Source: Chelativorans sp. J32 (GTDB lineage Bacteria; Pseudomonadota; Alphaproteobacteria; Rhizobiales; Rhizobiaceae). Taken from it: a DNA stretch of 64,000 nucleotides. Both the position numbers and the translations under genes were made by a program. The DNA is taken from positions 496,001-560,000 of the forward strand of contig NZ_JAEQ01000001.1 in assembly GCF_000518985.1 (NCBI RefSeq), read 5' to 3'. Of this stretch, positions 17,931 through 28,100 are shown in pieces. Positions within the stretch are counted from its first letter, which is position 1, and each line of letters begins with the position of its first letter. Below the pieces are notes generated by a model that was given only the letters and a program-made list of their open reading frames with translations, was not told the DNA's origin and searched no databases.

Positions 17931-19748
17931 CTATTCTTCTGCAGGTTTGGGAAGGAAGGAGGCGATGAATGGAGCGTTCCAGGAGCCGCCGACAAAGAAC
18001 GGGAGGGGCGACTTGAGCCGTGAATCGGCTCCTTCCGGTGCGGAAAGAGTTCCGTAGAGAGCCAACCCGCGGCCGGCGAGCGGGATGAAGCCATCCATCC
18101 CGATCATATAAGGGCCGGACTTGACTTCGGCGCCATCGATCTGCAGCACTCCCTTCTTGACGGTCGCCTTCAGCTGGATGCCGTCTATCGCAAGGCTGCC
18201 TTCTTCCAGCGCCGCCATAGGGAAGAAGTCGCCGGCTGCGCTATGTTCCAGAAATGCATCGACGCTCAGCCCCGTGACGCTCCCTTTGCCGAGACTTGCC
18301 GAAACGCTGCCCTCTGCCGATTGCAGGACGGTGTCCAGATCCTTGCCGGTCCCCTTCAGCATGACGGAAAAATTCCCGCTCGCCTGCGGCATGGGTTTGG
18401 CGTAACCGAATGCGGCGGCCAATTCTCCAACGGCTATTTCTTCGCCGCTACCGCTGATCTCAACGGCATCATTGTTGTTCCTGCGCACGCCGAATTGCAG
18501 CGTACCGCCGAATGCCGTCGCATCCGAGACGTCGAATGCCGCAAGGCCTTGGCGCAGCATTGCCGCGGCAGCTACGTCCGTCAGCATCACATTGTCATAT
18601 TTGGCGGACGCGGCTGAAAAACGTAAATCGAAGTCGAACTGCGTCTGCGCGCCGGAGGTGTTTTGCCCTGCGGCATCGAAGGAGAGCGGATTGAAGCCGT
18701 TGAAGAAGGCGCGCAGGTCAAGCGTGTTGAAGGCGAGAGTGCCGGCAATCATCGGCCTGCTCGATTCGAAGCTCACATCAAGAAGGCCTTCGCCGGCGCT
18801 TTTATCGAAATTGAGCGACGCTCCCTCGAATTTGAGGCGTTTCATGTCGCCGACCATTCGCGCGGAAATCGAAAAAGGGCCGATCTTGCCGGCCACGGGC
18901 GAACGCGAATGGGTCCATTCGATCAGCCGGCTGAGAGAAGGAGCCGATAACTCGAAGTCTCCGCCGAGAAATCCATTGCCCGAGCCATTGGCGATGCCCT
19001 CGAAAGAAAACGTAGCAGGCGCGGCTTTCAAGGAAAGGCTCACGGCCGCGTTACCCCCACCGAATAGAAGCAGGGGCTCGGCGATGGAGGCGGTAACCAG
19101 CACGCTCTCCCCGTGCCAGATGCCGTTGGCGGAGAGCGAGGCCTGTCGGTTGAGCGCAGGCCAGTCGAGCGTGCCAGAAAAGCTGGTGAGTATGTCGCTT
19201 TGGAGTTCGCCATCCTCCGCTATGACCCTGCCTTCGACGAACTCGATTTTCCCGAAGGAATCGTTGGGCAGGAATGCGGTGTCCGGTTCACGCGGCGCGG
19301 CAGAGACCGCCTGCTTTGCGGCTTCGACGGACTGTGGGACCTTGCCCCAGCCCTGCGGAGAAATTGGCTGGAGCTCGTCGCCTTCCTGCCTGACGCGCAG
19401 CACAGGACGGATCAGCCGCATGCGGGTGAAGACGACGTCGCCCCGAAGGGCTGCCAGCGCCGAAAGATCGATATCGATCCGCTCGGCCTCAAGCACCGTC
19501 TGAGCGTTTTCATCGGCCGAATCGAGCAAAGTGACATCGTGGAGCACAGCCTGAAGCGGCCAGACGTGAATCTCCGGCGTGTCGTCCAGCCGCACGTGAT
19601 AGCCGCTCCACGCGCGCATCTGATAGGCGATGCTGTTCCGCACGATTCGCGTGGAGGCGACCAGGGGAAGCACGGCCACGATGAGAATTACCAGGAGGGC
19701 AACGGTGGCGACAGCCCAAATGCCTTTCTTCGCCAGTGATGTCGGCAT
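17931..19748 (-). CDS. AsmA-family envelope protein
   Basis: Long periplasmic protein anchored by one N-terminal helix (IWAVATVALLVILIVAVLPLV), followed by repetitive beta-rich sequence typical of the AsmA/YicH bridge-like lipid-transfer superfamily. The conserved VRDSI-like segment after the helix is seen as IVRNSIAYQM, and the C-terminal half has LQIDGAEVKSGPYMIGMDG and GLALYGTLS, matching the AsmA_2-type end. ATG at 19748 gives 605 aa and places the basic residues just before the helix; an upstream start at 19817 cannot be excluded. Predicted role in outer-membrane phospholipid homeostasis is from the family only. Confidence 0.8.
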   Translation of the reverse strand: MPTSLAKKGIWAVATVALLVILIVAVLPLVASTRIVRNSIAYQMRAWSGYHVRLDDTPEIHVWPLQAVLHDVTLLDSADENAQTVLEAERIDIDLSALAALRGDVVFTRMRLIRPVLRVRQEGDELQPISPQGWGKVPQSVEAAKQAVSAAPREPDTAFLPNDSFGKIEFVEGRVIAEDGELQSDILTSFSGTLDWPALNRQASLSANGIWHGESVLVTASIAEPLLLFGGGNAAVSLSLKAAPATFSFEGIANGSGNGFLGGDFELSAPSLSRLIEWTHSRSPVAGKIGPFSISARMVGDMKRLKFEGASLNFDKSAGEGLLDVSFESSRPMIAGTLAFNTLDLRAFFNGFNPLSFDAAGQNTSGAQTQFDFDLRFSAASAKYDNVMLTDVAAAAMLRQGLAAFDVSDATAFGGTLQFGVRRNNNDAVEISGSGEEIAVGELAAAFGYAKPMPQASGNFSVMLKGTGKDLDTVLQSAEGSVSASLGKGSVTGLSVDAFLEHSAAGDFFPMAALEEGSLAIDGIQLKATVKKGVLQIDGAEVKSGPYMIGMDGFIPLAGRGLALYGTLSAPEGADSRLKSPLPFFVGGSWNAPFIASFLPKPAEE

Positions 19749-19948
19749 ATCCCCTCGTCGTGGTTCCCTGCTTCGATCCGAACCATTCCCGGCGGGTTTA
19801 AACGATGGGCTTCCCATTTCAAACCCTTGTAACACAGTTTGTTAGCAGCTGTTAGAGACCTGCGATCCGTCAGAGTTGGCACGAGGCTGTGCGCTTGCCC
19901 GTTTCTCTCAAGCCGTGCATAACCGGCAAGATCGAAGGGGAGACGCAA

Positions 19949-21907
19949 ATGGTTCAGGCTCTGCCGCTTTGGACACCCTCTGCCGATAGGATCGAACATG
20001 CGCCGATGAAGGCGTTCCTGGAGCAGGCTTCGGAGCGCAGCGGCCGACCACTACAAGATTATGCGGAACTTCACCGCTGGTCCGTTGAAAGCCGGGAGGA
20101 TTTCTGGCCCCTCGTTTGGGATTTTTGTGGGCTTGTCGGGGAGCGAGGTGCCCGCACGCTCGTCAATGGCGACAAGATGCCAGGCGCCTCTTTCTTCCCT
20201 GATGCAAAGCTCAATTTCGCTGAGAACTTGCTGCAAAAATCAGGCCCGGAGGATGCGATCGTCTTCCGTGGCGAGGATAAGGTGAGGCGGACGCTCTCCT
20301 GGGACGGACTGAGGGGACTGGTCTCGCGCCTGCAGCAGCTCTTCAGGGCAGAGGGGGTAAAGCCCGGCGATCGGATCGCCGCTATGATGCCGAACATGCC
20401 GGAAGCAGTGGCGGCGATGCTGGCCGCGGCTTCGCTGGGCGCCATCTGGTCCTCTTGTTCACCCGATTTCGGCGTGCGTGGTGTCCTCGACCGCTTCGGC
20501 CAGATCGAGCCGGTGCTCTTCATCGCTCCCGACGGCTATTGGTATGGCGGTAAAGCCTTCGAAGTCGGGCAGAAAACAAGCGAGATCCTTTCCGCGCTGC
20601 CAAGCGTCAGGAAAGCTTTCATCGTCGACTATCTCGGAAAGGCTCGGGAGGTTGCGTCGGGCAGCGACCGCGCGGTGGCTTTGGACGAAGCGATTGCTCC
20701 CCTTTCGCCGGCCCCCCTTTTTTTCGAGCGGCTGCCCTTCGCTCATCCGCTCTATATCCTCTTTTCCTCGGGGACGACGGGAATTCCCAAATGCATCCTC
20801 CATTCGGCTGGCGGCACGCTGCTGCAGCATGTGAAGGAACACCGCCTGCATGCCGGCCTTCTGAACGGCGACCGCTTCTTCTATTTCACCACCTGCGGAT
20901 GGATGATGTGGAACTGGCTCGTCTCCGGCCTCGCTTCGGGCGCGACTCTTTTGCTCTATGACGGCTCGCCCTTCCATCCGGATGGCAACGCGATTTTCGA
21001 TTTCGCGGCTTCTGAACGGATGACCCATCTTGGAACCTCTGCGAAATTCATCGACGCCGTTCGCAAGGCGGGATTGGAGCCGATCAAGACGCATGACCTC
21101 TCCAGCATCCGCGTCATCTCATCGACAGGCTCTCCGCTCTCGCCGGAGTGCTTCTCTTTTGTCTATCGTTCGATCAAGAAGGACGTGCACCTGGCCTCGA
21201 TCTCGGGCGGAACCGATATCGTGTCCTGTTTCGTGCTCGGTGTTCCCCTTCGGCCTGTCTGGAGTGGTGAGATCCAGGGTCCGGGACTTGGGATGGCCGT
21301 CGACGTCTGGGACGAGGCGGGCAGATCCCTTATGACGGGAAAGGGGGAGTTGGTTTGCACCAGAGCCTTTCCTTCCATGCCCGTTGCGTTCTGGAACGAT
21401 CCGTCCGGCGAGAAATACCGATCCGCCTATTTCGACCGTTTCGACGGTGTGTGGTGCCACGGCGATTTCGCCGAGTGGACGGCGCATGGCGGGATCGTCA
21501 TTCATGGCCGGTCGGATGCCACGCTCAACCCTGGCGGCGTGCGCATAGGCACAGCGGAGATCTACAACCAGGTAGAGCAGCTTCCGGAGGTGCTTGAGGC
21601 GATCTGCGTCGGCCAGGAATGGGACGGCGATGTGCGCGTTGTGCTTTTTGTCCGGCTGGCTGAAGGTGTGGTGCTCGACCAGGCGCTTGAGAAGAATGTT
21701 CGCGATTGCATCAGGACAGGGGCAAGTCCGCGGCACGTGCCAGCGAAGATCGTGGCAGTGCGTGACATTCCGCGCACGAAGTCCGGGAAGATCACCGAGC
21801 TTGCGGTTCGCGATGTGATCCATGGCCGGGACGTGAAGAACAAAGAGGCGCTTGCCAATCCAGAAGCGCTGGACTGCTTCCGCGACCTGCCAGAACTCAA
21901 GGAGTAA
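19949..21907 (+). CDS. Acetoacetyl-CoA synthetase
   Basis: ANL-superfamily ligase of 652 residues that activates acetoacetate with CoA and ATP. Landmarks: [28 protein letters not shown] (adenylate-forming P-loop), [19 protein letters not shown] (diagnostic for AacS/acetyl-CoA synthetase relatives), [21 protein letters not shown] and the catalytic lysine in [15 protein letters not shown]. The ATG at 19949 has AGGGGAGA upstream; the frame upstream to 19889 is not needed. With the phasin at 28959 it fits polyhydroxybutyrate/ketone-body turnover, although the two are not in one operon. Confidence 0.93.
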   Translation: MVQALPLWTPSADRIEHAPMKAFLEQASERSGRPLQDYAELHRWSVESREDFWPLVWDFCGLVGERGARTLVNGDKMPGASFFPDAKLNFAENLLQKSGPEDAIVFRGEDKVRRTLSWDGLRGLVSRLQQLFRAEGVKPGDRIAAMMPNMPEAVAAMLAAASLGAIWSSCSPDFGVRGVLDRFGQIEPVLFIAPDGYWYGGKAFEVGQKTSEILSALPSVRKAFIVDYLGKAREVASGSDRAVALDEAIAPLSPAPLFFERLPFAHPLYILFSSGTTGIPKCILHSAGGTLLQHVKEHRLHAGLLNGDRFFYFTTCGWMMWNWLVSGLASGATLLLYDGSPFHPDGNAIFDFAASERMTHLGTSAKFIDAVRKAGLEPIKTHDLSSIRVISSTGSPLSPECFSFVYRSIKKDVHLASISGGTDIVSCFVLGVPLRPVWSGEIQGPGLGMAVDVWDEAGRSLMTGKGELVCTRAFPSMPVAFWNDPSGEKYRSAYFDRFDGVWCHGDFAEWTAHGGIVIHGRSDATLNPGGVRIGTAEIYNQVEQLPEVLEAICVGQEWDGDVRVVLFVRLAEGVVLDQALEKNVRDCIRTGASPRHVPAKIVAVRDIPRTKSGKITELAVRDVIHGRDVKNKEALANPEALDCFRDLPELKE

Positions 21908-22114
21908 GCTCGGCGTCAGCGTATGTGCGCACCATGGTTAATGAAGCGTTCCCCTGGAATTTACCGAGATTTATCGGCGCGGCCCGTAACTCGAATTTTA
22001 CGGTTCCGGGTAAGCTCCCGTTAACGATTGAGGCCAATAGTCCAGAGCAACTTGACGGATCGACCCGCAGGACGGGAAGAGATTTCGGCAAGCCGTTTTC
22101 AGCACTTTTCACTT

Positions 22115-22138
22115 GGCGCCTTCGGGCGCCTTCTTCTT
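22115..22138 (+). terminator. UUCG-loop terminator-like hairpin
   Basis: Perfect 6-bp GC stem GGCGCC/GGCGCC closed by a TTCG tetraloop and followed by TTCTTCTT on the + strand. It lies about 210 bp after the acetoacetyl-CoA synthetase stop and directly at the convergent fbpB stop, so it would terminate + strand transcription. Confidence 0.55.
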
Positions 22139-23837
22139 ATGCTTCGCGGTCCCGCATAAGAGCCCCCGAGAGCAGGATAACCGGCGCGATCGAGGTCGCT
22201 ATGATCACGAGAGCGGCCATAGCGCCATCTTCAACCACGCCACGGGAGGCGTTCTCGTAAACGAAGGTGGCGAGGGTGTTGAAGCCGAAGGGGCGCAACA
22301 GGATCGTTGCTGAAAGCTCCTTCACCGTATCGACAAAGACAAGAATGCAGGCGGTCAGGATTGCTGGCTTCAGAAGCGGCAGAAGCACGGTCAATGTGCT
22401 GGAGGCGGCGGAGCGTCCGAGGCTTCGCGCCGCTTCGTCGAGATGAGGCGGAAGCTTTTCCAGGCCTGAATGAACTGCGCCTTCTGCAAGCGCGAGGAAG
22501 CGTATGGAGCAGGCGAGCACGACGGCAACTGCCGATCCGGTAAAGATGAGACCGGTCGAGAAGCCGGCATATTCGCGTGCCAGGGCATCGACGAAATTGT
22601 CAAAGCGGGCGAGAGAAATCAGAAGGCCGAGCGCCAAGATCGTTCCGGGCAGACCATAGCCGATGCTGGCTATGCGGACGAGAACGGCCATCTTTCGCGA
22701 GCGGGAGAGCCTTACCGCGTAGAGCAATACCAGCGCCATGCCAACCGTGAGCGCTGCCGTTGCGAGCGCGACGGAAAGGCTGGTGAAGAAGGCCTGCGCG
22801 AGCTTGGGATCCATGATCTGCTCGAGCCTGTTCAGGGCGTAACGGCCGAAGATGAGGAGCGGAATACCGAAGCCGAAAAGGATCGGGATGACACCCAAGA
22901 ATGCCGCCGCCGCCGCACGCCATCCCGAAAGGCGGATACGGGGGGGCCGGGATTTCATTTGCGTGGCACGCGGTGCATGGAAGCGCTGCCTGCTGCGGGC
23001 CGCCCGCTCAGCGGCAAGCAAGGCGATGACCAGAAGCAGCATCACGAGCGCTATTTGCGCTGCCCCTTCGAGGCTGCCGCGGTTGAGCCATGTGGAATAG
23101 ACCGAAAGCGTCAGTGTACGCACCCCGAGATGCTCGACAGCGCCGATATCGTTGATCGTCTCCATAAGCACAAGCGCGATGCCGGCGGCGATGGCCGGGC
23201 GCGCTACGGGCAAGAGCACGCGCCAGAAGACGCGGGCTGGCGCTGCTCCAAGTGTGCGTGCCACGTCGGCAATGTTCCTCCCCTGCATGAGGAAGACCAC
23301 GCGCGTGGTGAGATAGACATAAGGGAATGTCACCGACACCATCACCAGGGCTGCGCCGCCGGTGGAGCGGATTTCAGGAAACCAGTATTGGTTGCGGCTT
23401 TGAAATCCGAAAATCCCCCGGATCATGCTCTGCAGCGGACCGACATAGTCGAAAAACTCGGCAAAGGCATAGGCCGCTAGATATGGGGGCACGGCGAGCG
23501 GCAGCACGAGTGCCCAGGCAAGCAGGCGGCGCGTGGGGAAGTCGTAGGCCACCACCAGCCATGCGCAGCCGATACCGATAAAGGCCGTCCCGAACGCGAC
23601 CAGAGCAAGCAAGACCGCAGTGGTGCGAGATGCTTGCGGTAGGACGTACCGGACCAGATGCGGCCAATCCGCTCCCCCGCTGGAGAGTGCCACTGCGATG
23701 ATCGTTGCGATCGGCAGGAGCACGATCGCCGCCGTGATGAGCGCAATGATGAGAGCAACCGGATGGCTTGGCCTGCGTGCCTCGCGCGCAGAGCCTTCAG
23801 GATTTGGAAGCGAGTCCCCGAGGGTGAGGCTGGTCAT
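22137..23837 (-). CDS. Iron(III) ABC transporter permease, fused two-domain type
   Basis: FbpB/SfuB-type inner-membrane permease of 566 aa made of two six-span halves in one polypeptide. Each half has an EAA-like loop: ADVARTLGAAPARVFWRVLLP in the first and LDEAARSLGRSAASSTLTVLLP in the second. Downstream of the Fe-binding protein gene on the same strand, separated by a strong hairpin. No FbpC-type ATPase gene follows, so the ATPase must be encoded elsewhere. Start ATG at 23837. Confidence 0.9.
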   Translation of the reverse strand: MTSLTLGDSLPNPEGSAREARRPSHPVALIIALITAAIVLLPIATIIAVALSSGGADWPHLVRYVLPQASRTTAVLLALVAFGTAFIGIGCAWLVVAYDFPTRRLLAWALVLPLAVPPYLAAYAFAEFFDYVGPLQSMIRGIFGFQSRNQYWFPEIRSTGGAALVMVSVTFPYVYLTTRVVFLMQGRNIADVARTLGAAPARVFWRVLLPVARPAIAAGIALVLMETINDIGAVEHLGVRTLTLSVYSTWLNRGSLEGAAQIALVMLLLVIALLAAERAARSRQRFHAPRATQMKSRPPRIRLSGWRAAAAAFLGVIPILFGFGIPLLIFGRYALNRLEQIMDPKLAQAFFTSLSVALATAALTVGMALVLLYAVRLSRSRKMAVLVRIASIGYGLPGTILALGLLISLARFDNFVDALAREYAGFSTGLIFTGSAVAVVLACSIRFLALAEGAVHSGLEKLPPHLDEAARSLGRSAASSTLTVLLPLLKPAILTACILVFVDTVKELSATILLRPFGFNTLATFVYENASRGVVEDGAMAALVIIATSIAPVILLSGALMRDREA

Positions 23838-23846
23838 GGCCTGAGA

Positions 23847-23881
23847 GAGAACCGGGCCGGTGCGTCACCGGCCCGGTTCTC
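23847..23881 (-). terminator. Perfect 16-bp hairpin between fbpA and fbpB
   Basis: Two 16-base arms, GAGAACCGGGCCGGTG and its exact complement, with a 3-base CGT loop. There is no T-run after it in the direction of transcription, so it probably attenuates or protects the binding-protein mRNA 3' end instead of ending transcription fully. Confidence 0.7.
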
Positions 23882-23901
23882 AAGCTGCGTCTCTGGAAGG
23901 A

Positions 23902-24957
23902 TCAGCTCGACGGACCATCGTCGAGGCCGACGCGGTCGACCATCTCGGAAGCCGCCTTGCGGTATTTTGCGATCTCCGCCAGCGAAAGCGTGTCGGGCTT
24001 GATCTTACCGAAGGAGGCCACGACCTCGGATACCGGAACACCGGGCATCACCGGGTATTCGTTGTTCTTCTCGGCATAAAGCTGCTGGGCTTCGTGGCCG
24101 GAGAGGAATTCCATCAGCTTCAGCGCGTTTTCCTTGTTGGGCGAATATTTGGCAAGCGCCATGCCGGAAATGTTCACATGCGTGCCGCGGTCGTTCGCGT
24201 TGGGGAAGAGCACCTTGATGGCGTTGGCCCACTCCTTCTGCTCCGGCTCCTTTTCGTTGGTCATCATGAGACCGACATAATAGGTGTTGCCAAGGCCGAT
24301 GTCGCACTCGCCGGCGTAAATGGCCTGAGCCTGATCGCGGTCACCGCCGTCGGGCTTGCGTGCCAGATTGGCCTTTACGCCCTTCAGCCACTCCTCGGCC
24401 TTTTCCTCACCATGATGGGCGATCATCGAAGCGATCAGCGCGATGTTGTACATGTGCTGCCCGCTGCGCATGCAGATCTTGCCCTTCCACTTCGGATCGG
24501 CAAGCTCCTCATAGGTGATCTCGTCCTGCTGGACACGTTCCTTCGACGCGTAGACCACACGTCCGCGCGTGGTCAGTCCGAACCAGTGACCTTCGGGATC
24601 GCGGAATTCCTGAGGGATATTGGCGTTGATAACCTCGTCATCGACCGGCTGTGTGACGCCCTTTTCCTTCACATTGACGAGCCTGCCGATATCGACGGTC
24701 AACACCACATCCGCAGGAGAATTCTGGCCTTCTGCCGCAATACGGTCCTCAAGCCCCTGGTTGAGGAACAGAACCTCGGTCTTGATCCCGGTCTTCTTGG
24801 TGAACGCATCGAGCAGCGGCTGGATCAGTCCCGGCTCCCGATAGGTGTAGACATTCACCACACCATCCGCCTGCGCGGCGGAAGCAAGGAAGGATGTGCC
24901 GGCCATGAGGGCCAAGGCAGCCAAGCCGGTCTTCAATTTGAAGGCAGTATCGAACAT
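23902..24957 (-). CDS. Iron(III) ABC transporter, periplasmic binding protein
   Basis: FbpA/FutA-type ferric-binding protein, 351 aa. Signal peptide residues 1-30 ending ASAAQA; mature protein opens VVNVYTYREPGLIQPLLDAF, the usual start of this family. The segment GLGNTYYVGLMM carries the paired tyrosines that ligate Fe(III) in FbpA proteins, and TTRGRVVYASKERV precedes it. Start ATG at 24957 has GGAGAGAG upstream. An Irr-type control box lies about 120-150 bp upstream, consistent with iron regulation. Confidence 0.9.
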   Translation of the reverse strand: MFDTAFKLKTGLAALALMAGTSFLASAAQADGVVNVYTYREPGLIQPLLDAFTKKTGIKTEVLFLNQGLEDRIAAEGQNSPADVVLTVDIGRLVNVKEKGVTQPVDDEVINANIPQEFRDPEGHWFGLTTRGRVVYASKERVQQDEITYEELADPKWKGKICMRSGQHMYNIALIASMIAHHGEEKAEEWLKGVKANLARKPDGGDRDQAQAIYAGECDIGLGNTYYVGLMMTNEKEPEQKEWANAIKVLFPNANDRGTHVNISGMALAKYSPNKENALKLMEFLSGHEAQQLYAEKNNEYPVMPGVPVSEVVASFGKIKPDTLSLAEIAKYRKAASEMVDRVGLDDGPSS

Positions 24958-25070
24958 CGTCTCTCTCCACTTCGCTGGGATGCAAGGTCCCAGGAGTCCA
25001 TCCAGCCGTCATGCGGCGCATGGAACTAATGTGGAAAACCACCGGGTGCGTCAAGGAAAATGTTAGCAAA

Positions 25071-25103
25071 AACAGCAGTTTAGAATAATTCTAAACTGCT
25101 GTT
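25071..25103. promoter_or_regulatory. Irr-type iron control element (ICE box) within a 33-bp palindrome
   Basis: Two 16-base arms that are exact complements around one central base. The core at 25079-25095 reads TTTAGAATAATTCTAAA, matching the TTTAGAA-N3-TTCTAAA pattern known for the rhizobial iron regulator Irr. It lies upstream of the ferric-binding protein gene (start at 24957) and 12 bp beyond the histidine-kinase stop. Read on the minus strand the palindrome is followed by TTTTT, so it may also act as the kinase terminator. Confidence 0.75.
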
Positions 25104-25114
25104 GTCAAGTTTTC

Positions 25115-28100
25115 CTACTCCGCCAGGACGCGAGTGGGTGGAAACGTGATTTCCACCAGCGTGCCTTCTCCCGGCGTCGAGGCGATGGAGAACTGGGCGC
25201 GGTTTGCCTCGACCATGGCGCGCGTTAGGGGGAGGCCGAGGCCTGTTCCATCGCCGCGCTTGCGCCGCAACGCATTGATCTGCCTGAACGGCTTCAGCGC
25301 TTCGTCCAGTTCCGCAGAGCTCATGCCGACGCCGGTGTCACGTACCCTCAAAACGACCGAGCCATCCCGTTCATAGACGGTAGAAACGACCACCTGTCCG
25401 CCAGCAGGGGTGTAGCGCACCGCATTGGAAAGAAGGTTGATGGCGATCTGGCGCACGCTTCGCAAATCGGCCACCACATCCGGCAGGCGCGAAGCAAGCG
25501 AGGAGCGGATGATCACACGCTCGCGATTGGCTTGCGGCTGCATCATCGCGATTACCTGCGCAAGCGTATCGTTCAGCGGCACAGCTTCGTGTGCCATCTC
25601 CTGCTGACCGGCCTCGATCTTGGAAATGTCGAGAAGATCATTGACGAGATCGAGCACATGATTTCCGGAACGGTTGATGTCCCGCAGATAGTCGCGATAC
25701 CGGTCATTGCCGATCGGACCGAACTTCTCGTCTATCATCAACTCGGAGAAGCCGATGATTGCGTTGAGGGGCGTACGGATTTCATGGCTGACGCGCGCGA
25801 GGAACTCGCTCTTCTGCGAGGAAGCGCGTTCGGCCTGTGCCCGCGCTTGCGTGAGCTCTTCCTCGGCTCGCTTCCAGTGAGTGATATCGCGCAGCACCGC
25901 GCAATAGCCGCTGCCATTCGGCAACCGCCCGATGGTGATGAAGAGGGGGATGAAGCGACCCTGCGCCTCGCGCCCGATCACCTGGCGGCCATCATTGAGC
26001 ACGCTCGCCACGCCATTGTCCGATAGCCCGGCAAGATAATCCTGAACGGTGCGCTGGCTCTCGATCGCGAACAACGAGGTAAATGGCTTGCCGGTGACGT
26101 TCTCCGCATCAAAGCCGAAAAGAGCTTCTGCCGGGCGGTTGATCGAGCGGATCGTACCGTCATTGCCGATCACCGCAACGCCATCGGTCGCGGTATCGAC
26201 GATGGCGCGCATTTCCGAAAGGCTGGACTCCAGTTCCGCAGCCTTGACAGCTTCCTCAGGCGTCCGTTCGCTCAATCCGGCCGGGTTCAAGGCCAGCATG
26301 AGCGCCTTCTTGCCGGCCCAGGCAACGGATTGGAGATGCGCTTCCACCGGGCCGTCCGTGCCGTCAGCCCTGCGCAGCAGAAGCCTCTCTCTTTCCGGCG
26401 CACCGGCGGCAGGCTCATCGAACAACGCGCCGATACCCCCTGCCGCTTCCAGTTCGTCGAGATCGGAATAGCCGGTAAGCTTGAAAAACTCGCAGTTCGC
26501 ATAATGGAGCCGATCACCGGAATGAATAAGCACGGGGAGAGGCAAGTGGGCCAGGATCGTTTCAGCCTCCGCCTGCCTCCGCTCCGCATCAGGGCGATGG
26601 AAGGCAGAGGGTAGATAGGCGATCTGGGAGCTTCGCTCCGGAACTCTCTCACCATCGGGTGAGGGCACACTCGGTTTCGCTTCCTCGGTTGCCTCGGGCT
26701 CGATCTGTCCTTCGTCACCCGTTGCAGTGACCTCCTCCGATAGCTCCGCTCCGGAACCCGCTTGCGGCTCGTGGCCGTCAGCATCGGTGTGTGATTCCAC
26801 CGGCGGCGCTGCCGTCGCCTCCTGTTGCGTGTCCGTTTCGGTGGACAAAACAGGCTCGGCCGAGACCTCTTCGGCTGGAGCCGGCTCGGTCTCCCGCTCT
26901 GCTTGCTCGGGCTCCGAGTCTATATGGGTGATATCCTTCTGGCTCGTCGCATCGACGGAGCCAGCCGGCTCTAAGGGAACGATCTGCTCCGTTTCGCCGG
27001 CCCCTTCCATGTCTTCGGCAAGGGAAACCGGCGCTTCCGGCGCCTCAGTGGATTGCGGCTGCGAGGGCAGATCGCCGCGCTTATCGGCTGAATCTTCGCC
27101 CCGATCTCCCTTCTGCGTTTCCCGCTCTGTTTGGCCCAGCGCGTCTCCCGAAAGGGAGGCCGCAGCCGGCAGATCGTCATTTGGCAGACTCTCTTCCAGC
27201 CGGCCGTGTGGGGAAAGCTCGCCGATCTTTCCTTCCTCGACACCAGCGGCCGTTGCCCGGCTCTCGCTGGCGCGGCGCAATCGCTCGCCGATCTCACGGA
27301 AGGCCGTCCGCTCACTTGCAGACAAACTTCCATTCCATCCGCTCTCACGATGCTCCGCCAGCTGGACGACATTTTCGTTCGAGCGAGTTTGCGTGGCTGT
27401 GGTGGTCAGCGCTTCGGCCGGGACGGGATCTGGTTCCCCCGATAGGCTGGAAGGAACCGCCTTTTCTCCAGCTTGGGGATCGATTGACCCAACCGGCTCC
27501 TGCGCGTCCTCTTTCCCCGCGAGGGTCTCGGCGCCGGAAGGTTCGGAAAGGGGTGGAGCGAGCACCTCGCCGATTGCTTCCGGATCCACCTCCGCGTCGC
27601 TCAGGCGAGCGATGCCGAAGCCGCGGAAGCCTTCGAAAACGCGCCCGCGCCCGTAAATCGGTAGTGCTGCGAGGTCCACGGGCACTTTGAGATTTGTGCC
27701 CTGAAGCGGCCACATCACCGTTCGCCCGGACCAGGTATCCCGCCGTTCCAGCAACCGGCAAATCGAACCATCGGCATCAAGTCCGAAAGCGTTCGAAACT
27801 TCGCGGAAGGTGCGGCCGATCACGTCCGTCGCGTTCCTGCCCATCGACTCGGTGAATTCCTCCGAAATCGAGGTGAAACGACCATGCGCGTCCGTGCGCC
27901 AGGAAAAACGGACTGTCCGCGGTGCGGGAGGGGCTTCCGATCCCTGGGGCTCCGGTGTCGGGCCGAGCGGCTGAGGCGACTGCAACCTGCTTGTATCCGA
28001 GGGAGAAGCTTCGCGTGCCGTGGTCTCGGAAGAAGCGGGCAGGTGATCGGAAGCGGAGGGTCCCGCGGTTCCGTCCTCAACGACGACGAGAAGATGGCGC

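Noticed and set aside
25015-25045. GGAAC near the iron locus as a second EcfG promoter
   Set aside because: At the right spacing it has CGGG and not CGTT.
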